Of a stretch of DNA of 6,160 nt, positions 4,855 through 6,160 are shown in pieces; within the stretch, counting starts at the first letter, position 1, and every line of letters starts with the position of its first letter. The stretch covers positions 1-6,160 of the forward strand of contig WOUX01000092.1 of the NCBI GenBank assembly GCA_009773075.1. Direction: 5' to 3'. Source of the DNA: a bacterium. GTDB lineage: Bacteria > Desulfobacterota > UBA8473. The notes beneath the pieces were generated by a model. The model worked only from the letters and a program-made list of their open reading frames with translations. It was not told where the DNA came from and ran no database searches. Position numbers and translations under genes: made by a program.

Positions 4855-6160
4855 CTAAATGCCTGCTTCCTCATACTCCCCAAAAACGTTCTTCAAAACC
4901 CCGCATATCTCACCCAATGTGACCTGTGCTTTGACTGCGTCAATAAAGTAGGGTATCAGGTTTTCGTCCTCTTTCCTGGCTGCGCTTTCTATCTTCTTGA
5001 GTTCAAAACTCACTAAGCTATTGTCCCTTTCGGCCTTGATTTTTTTCAGTTTGGCGATCTGTAGTTCTTCTGCCTTTTCCCTTTTCTTGGCGTTGTATGG
5101 GTGTGGCACAAGCATCTTAGGAAGCACCTCGAGTTCATTTTCACCCGTGAATTTATTGACTCCCACGATTATCATCTCGCCTCGTTCTATTTGAGACTGA
5201 CGCTCCCATGCCTGGCGTGCCATAAGACGTTGAATTCTGGTGGCATCGTCTCGGAGTTGACGTGCCTCATAACTCCAGCCAAGCCCCAGAGGCTCATCAA
5301 AAGGTATGCCTCCCGAGGCCTGCCCACCAGAAAAGCATCCGGCAATACCGCCAATAACACTACGAATCAAATTGTTTAATGGGCGCTGTTTTGTACAGTA
5401 GTCTGCGTCATGTCTGGCAGAATATGCCGATCGCATCGTCATTGTTCTGGGGTCCGTAGCGCCAAAACGTTCCTTCATAATCTTGGCCCACATCCTCCTG
5501 GCCGCTCGCCACATAGCTATCTCGCGGAAAAACTCCGGACCGCCTCCAAAACCGAGGAAGGTGAAACGTGGCACAAACTCATCTACACTCAGCCCGGTGG
5601 AGAGTCCCAGTTTCATGTAGGCGATCGCAGTGGAAAGGTTGATGGCTATTATCTGTGGTTGCGTCAGCGCTCCAGCCGAACGCATGTGGTCTCCAGCAAT
5701 ACTGATTGTGTTAAATAGAGGCATATATTTTGTGCAAAAGGCAATAGTATCACGTATCATCCTCATGGAAGGGTCTACCGGGAAAATGTGGGTGCCTCTC
5801 CCCAGTATCTCCTTCAAGATATCATTCTGGGGGGTCCCCCTGAGCCTGGCTATGGGAATACCTTGCCTTTCTGCCAGAGCAACATACATAGCGATGATTA
5901 TGTTAGCCGGGGCATTTATGGTCCAGTTGGACGCGATCTGGTCCAGAGTCACCACTCCCTGAAAAGCATCGTACAGAGTAGCAAAGTCCTGCAGGGTATC
6001 TATTGCCACGCCAGTACCCCCCACTTCTCCTTCAACAAAAGGATCATCGGAATCGAAGCCGCACTGCGTGGGCAGGTCAAAGGCAATGTTAGCTCCCCTC
6101 CTGCCTTCACTCCGCCAGAGATCACGAGTATCCTCGGCCCTGCCAAAACCACTGTACTCT
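4855..6160 (-). CDS. Divergent methylmalonyl-CoA-mutase-family large subunit (5' end beyond window)
   Basis: Family members use adenosylcobalamin to rearrange the carbon skeleton of acyl-CoAs. The 434 visible residues (1 = codon at 6159-6157) cover most of the barrel and the C-terminus. The N-terminus is beyond the right edge; an in-frame GTG at 6024 is internal (the V of GEVGGTGVAID). Family hallmarks are YSGFG (2-6), AFDLPTQ (26-32), TINAPA, GTPQNDILKE with Gln111, Arg121, FPVDPSMR, NTISIAGDHM with His158, RAARRMWAKIM and GVNKF (333-337). Tyr2, Gln111 and Arg121 align with Tyr89, Gln197 and Arg207 of the Propionibacterium enzyme, as I recall its numbering. Arg in place of Gln argues against isobutyryl-CoA mutase. 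Oddities: the usual Tyr of GYH is Asp157, the H-S-Q-T-S-G loop is replaced by unrelated sequence (244-255), and the DP-GGSYYVE segment is missing. The protein ends without a B12-binding domain, so that domain should be a separate subunit. Substrate unknown. Confidence 0.88.
   Translation of the reverse strand, partial: EYSGFGRAEDTRDLWRSEGRRGANIAFDLPTQCGFDSDDPFVEGEVGGTGVAIDTLQDFATLYDAFQGVVTLDQIASNWTINAPANIIIAMYVALAERQGIPIARLRGTPQNDILKEILGRGTHIFPVDPSMRMIRDTIAFCTKYMPLFNTISIAGDHMRSAGALTQPQIIAINLSTAIAYMKLGLSTGLSVDEFVPRFTFLGFGGGPEFFREIAMWRAARRMWAKIMKERFGATDPRTMTMRSAYSARHDADYCTKQRPLNNLIRSVIGGIAGCFSGGQASGGIPFDEPLGLGWSYEARQLRDDATRIQRLMARQAWERQSQIERGEMIIVGVNKFTGENELEVLPKMLVPHPYNAKKREKAEELQIAKLKKIKAERDNSLVSFELKKIESAARKEDENLIPYFIDAVKAQVTLGEICGVLKNVFGEYEEAGI

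Noticed and set aside
5215..5260. Frameshift or assembly break explaining the missing mutase segment
   Set aside because: Conserved residues flank the junction in one unbroken frame, and no nearby frame holds the missing DP-GGSYYVE sequence. An exact in-frame assembly deletion is still possible but less likely.
5101..5962. Plus-strand ORFs of 92-110 codons within the mutase region
   Set aside because: They lie antisense to a well-conserved coding frame, show no recognisable motifs and lack ribosome sites, so they are shadow frames.
4855..6024. Mutase gene starting at the GTG at 6024
   Set aside because: The frame stays open to 6160 and the upstream codons encode conserved family sequence (YSGFG, AFDLPTQ, GEV), so 6024 is internal and the true start is outside the window.

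Overview
The window looks like a bacterial chromosome segment with an AT-leaning composition. The gene order nrdR-ribD-ribE-ribBA-ribH-nusB on the plus strand is a layout I associate with Desulfobacterota (former Deltaproteobacteria) and some neighbouring anaerobic lineages. That placement is inferred from gene order, the fused ribBA and a two-subunit-type acyl-CoA mutase; no marker in the window fixes the taxon.

Positions 1-283 are non-coding. On the minus strand at 86-98 there is a close match to the boxA antitermination motif (11 of 13 bases identical to E. coli rrn boxA). It may belong to the leader of an untranslated RNA, such as a CRISPR or rRNA transcript, lying to the left of the window. 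On the plus strand, a near-consensus sigma-70 promoter (TTGACA, 17-bp spacer, TATTAT; 179-207) points at nrdR.

Positions 284-4838 form one co-directional cluster. NrdR is the zinc-ribbon/ATP-cone repressor of ribonucleotide reductase genes. It is followed by a complete riboflavin pathway: RibD (deaminase/reductase), RibE (riboflavin synthase), RibBA (DHBP synthase/GTP cyclohydrolase II fusion) and RibH (lumazine synthase). NusB, an antitermination factor, closes the cluster. Together RibBA, RibD, RibH and RibE can convert GTP and ribulose 5-phosphate to riboflavin, apart from the dephosphorylation step, which is usually done by an unlinked phosphatase. I see no FMN riboswitch. The nrdR-ribD-ribE joints are very tight. 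The next three joints each hold a palindromic element: a 14-bp stem built on CGTAAGT repeats (2519-2566), a nested repeat built on TAGCCTAT units (3793-3888), and an 8-bp hairpin with a competing alternative stem before nusB (4384-4416).

Positions 4855-6160 carry, on the minus strand and convergent with nusB, the 3' part of a divergent methylmalonyl-CoA-mutase-family large subunit that runs off the right edge. It keeps several family hallmarks. It lacks the usual DP-GGSYYVE segment, by alignment from memory roughly 55-60 residues, has altered active-site loops, and has no C-terminal B12-binding domain. It is the most unusual gene here and may act on a substrate other than methylmalonyl-CoA.
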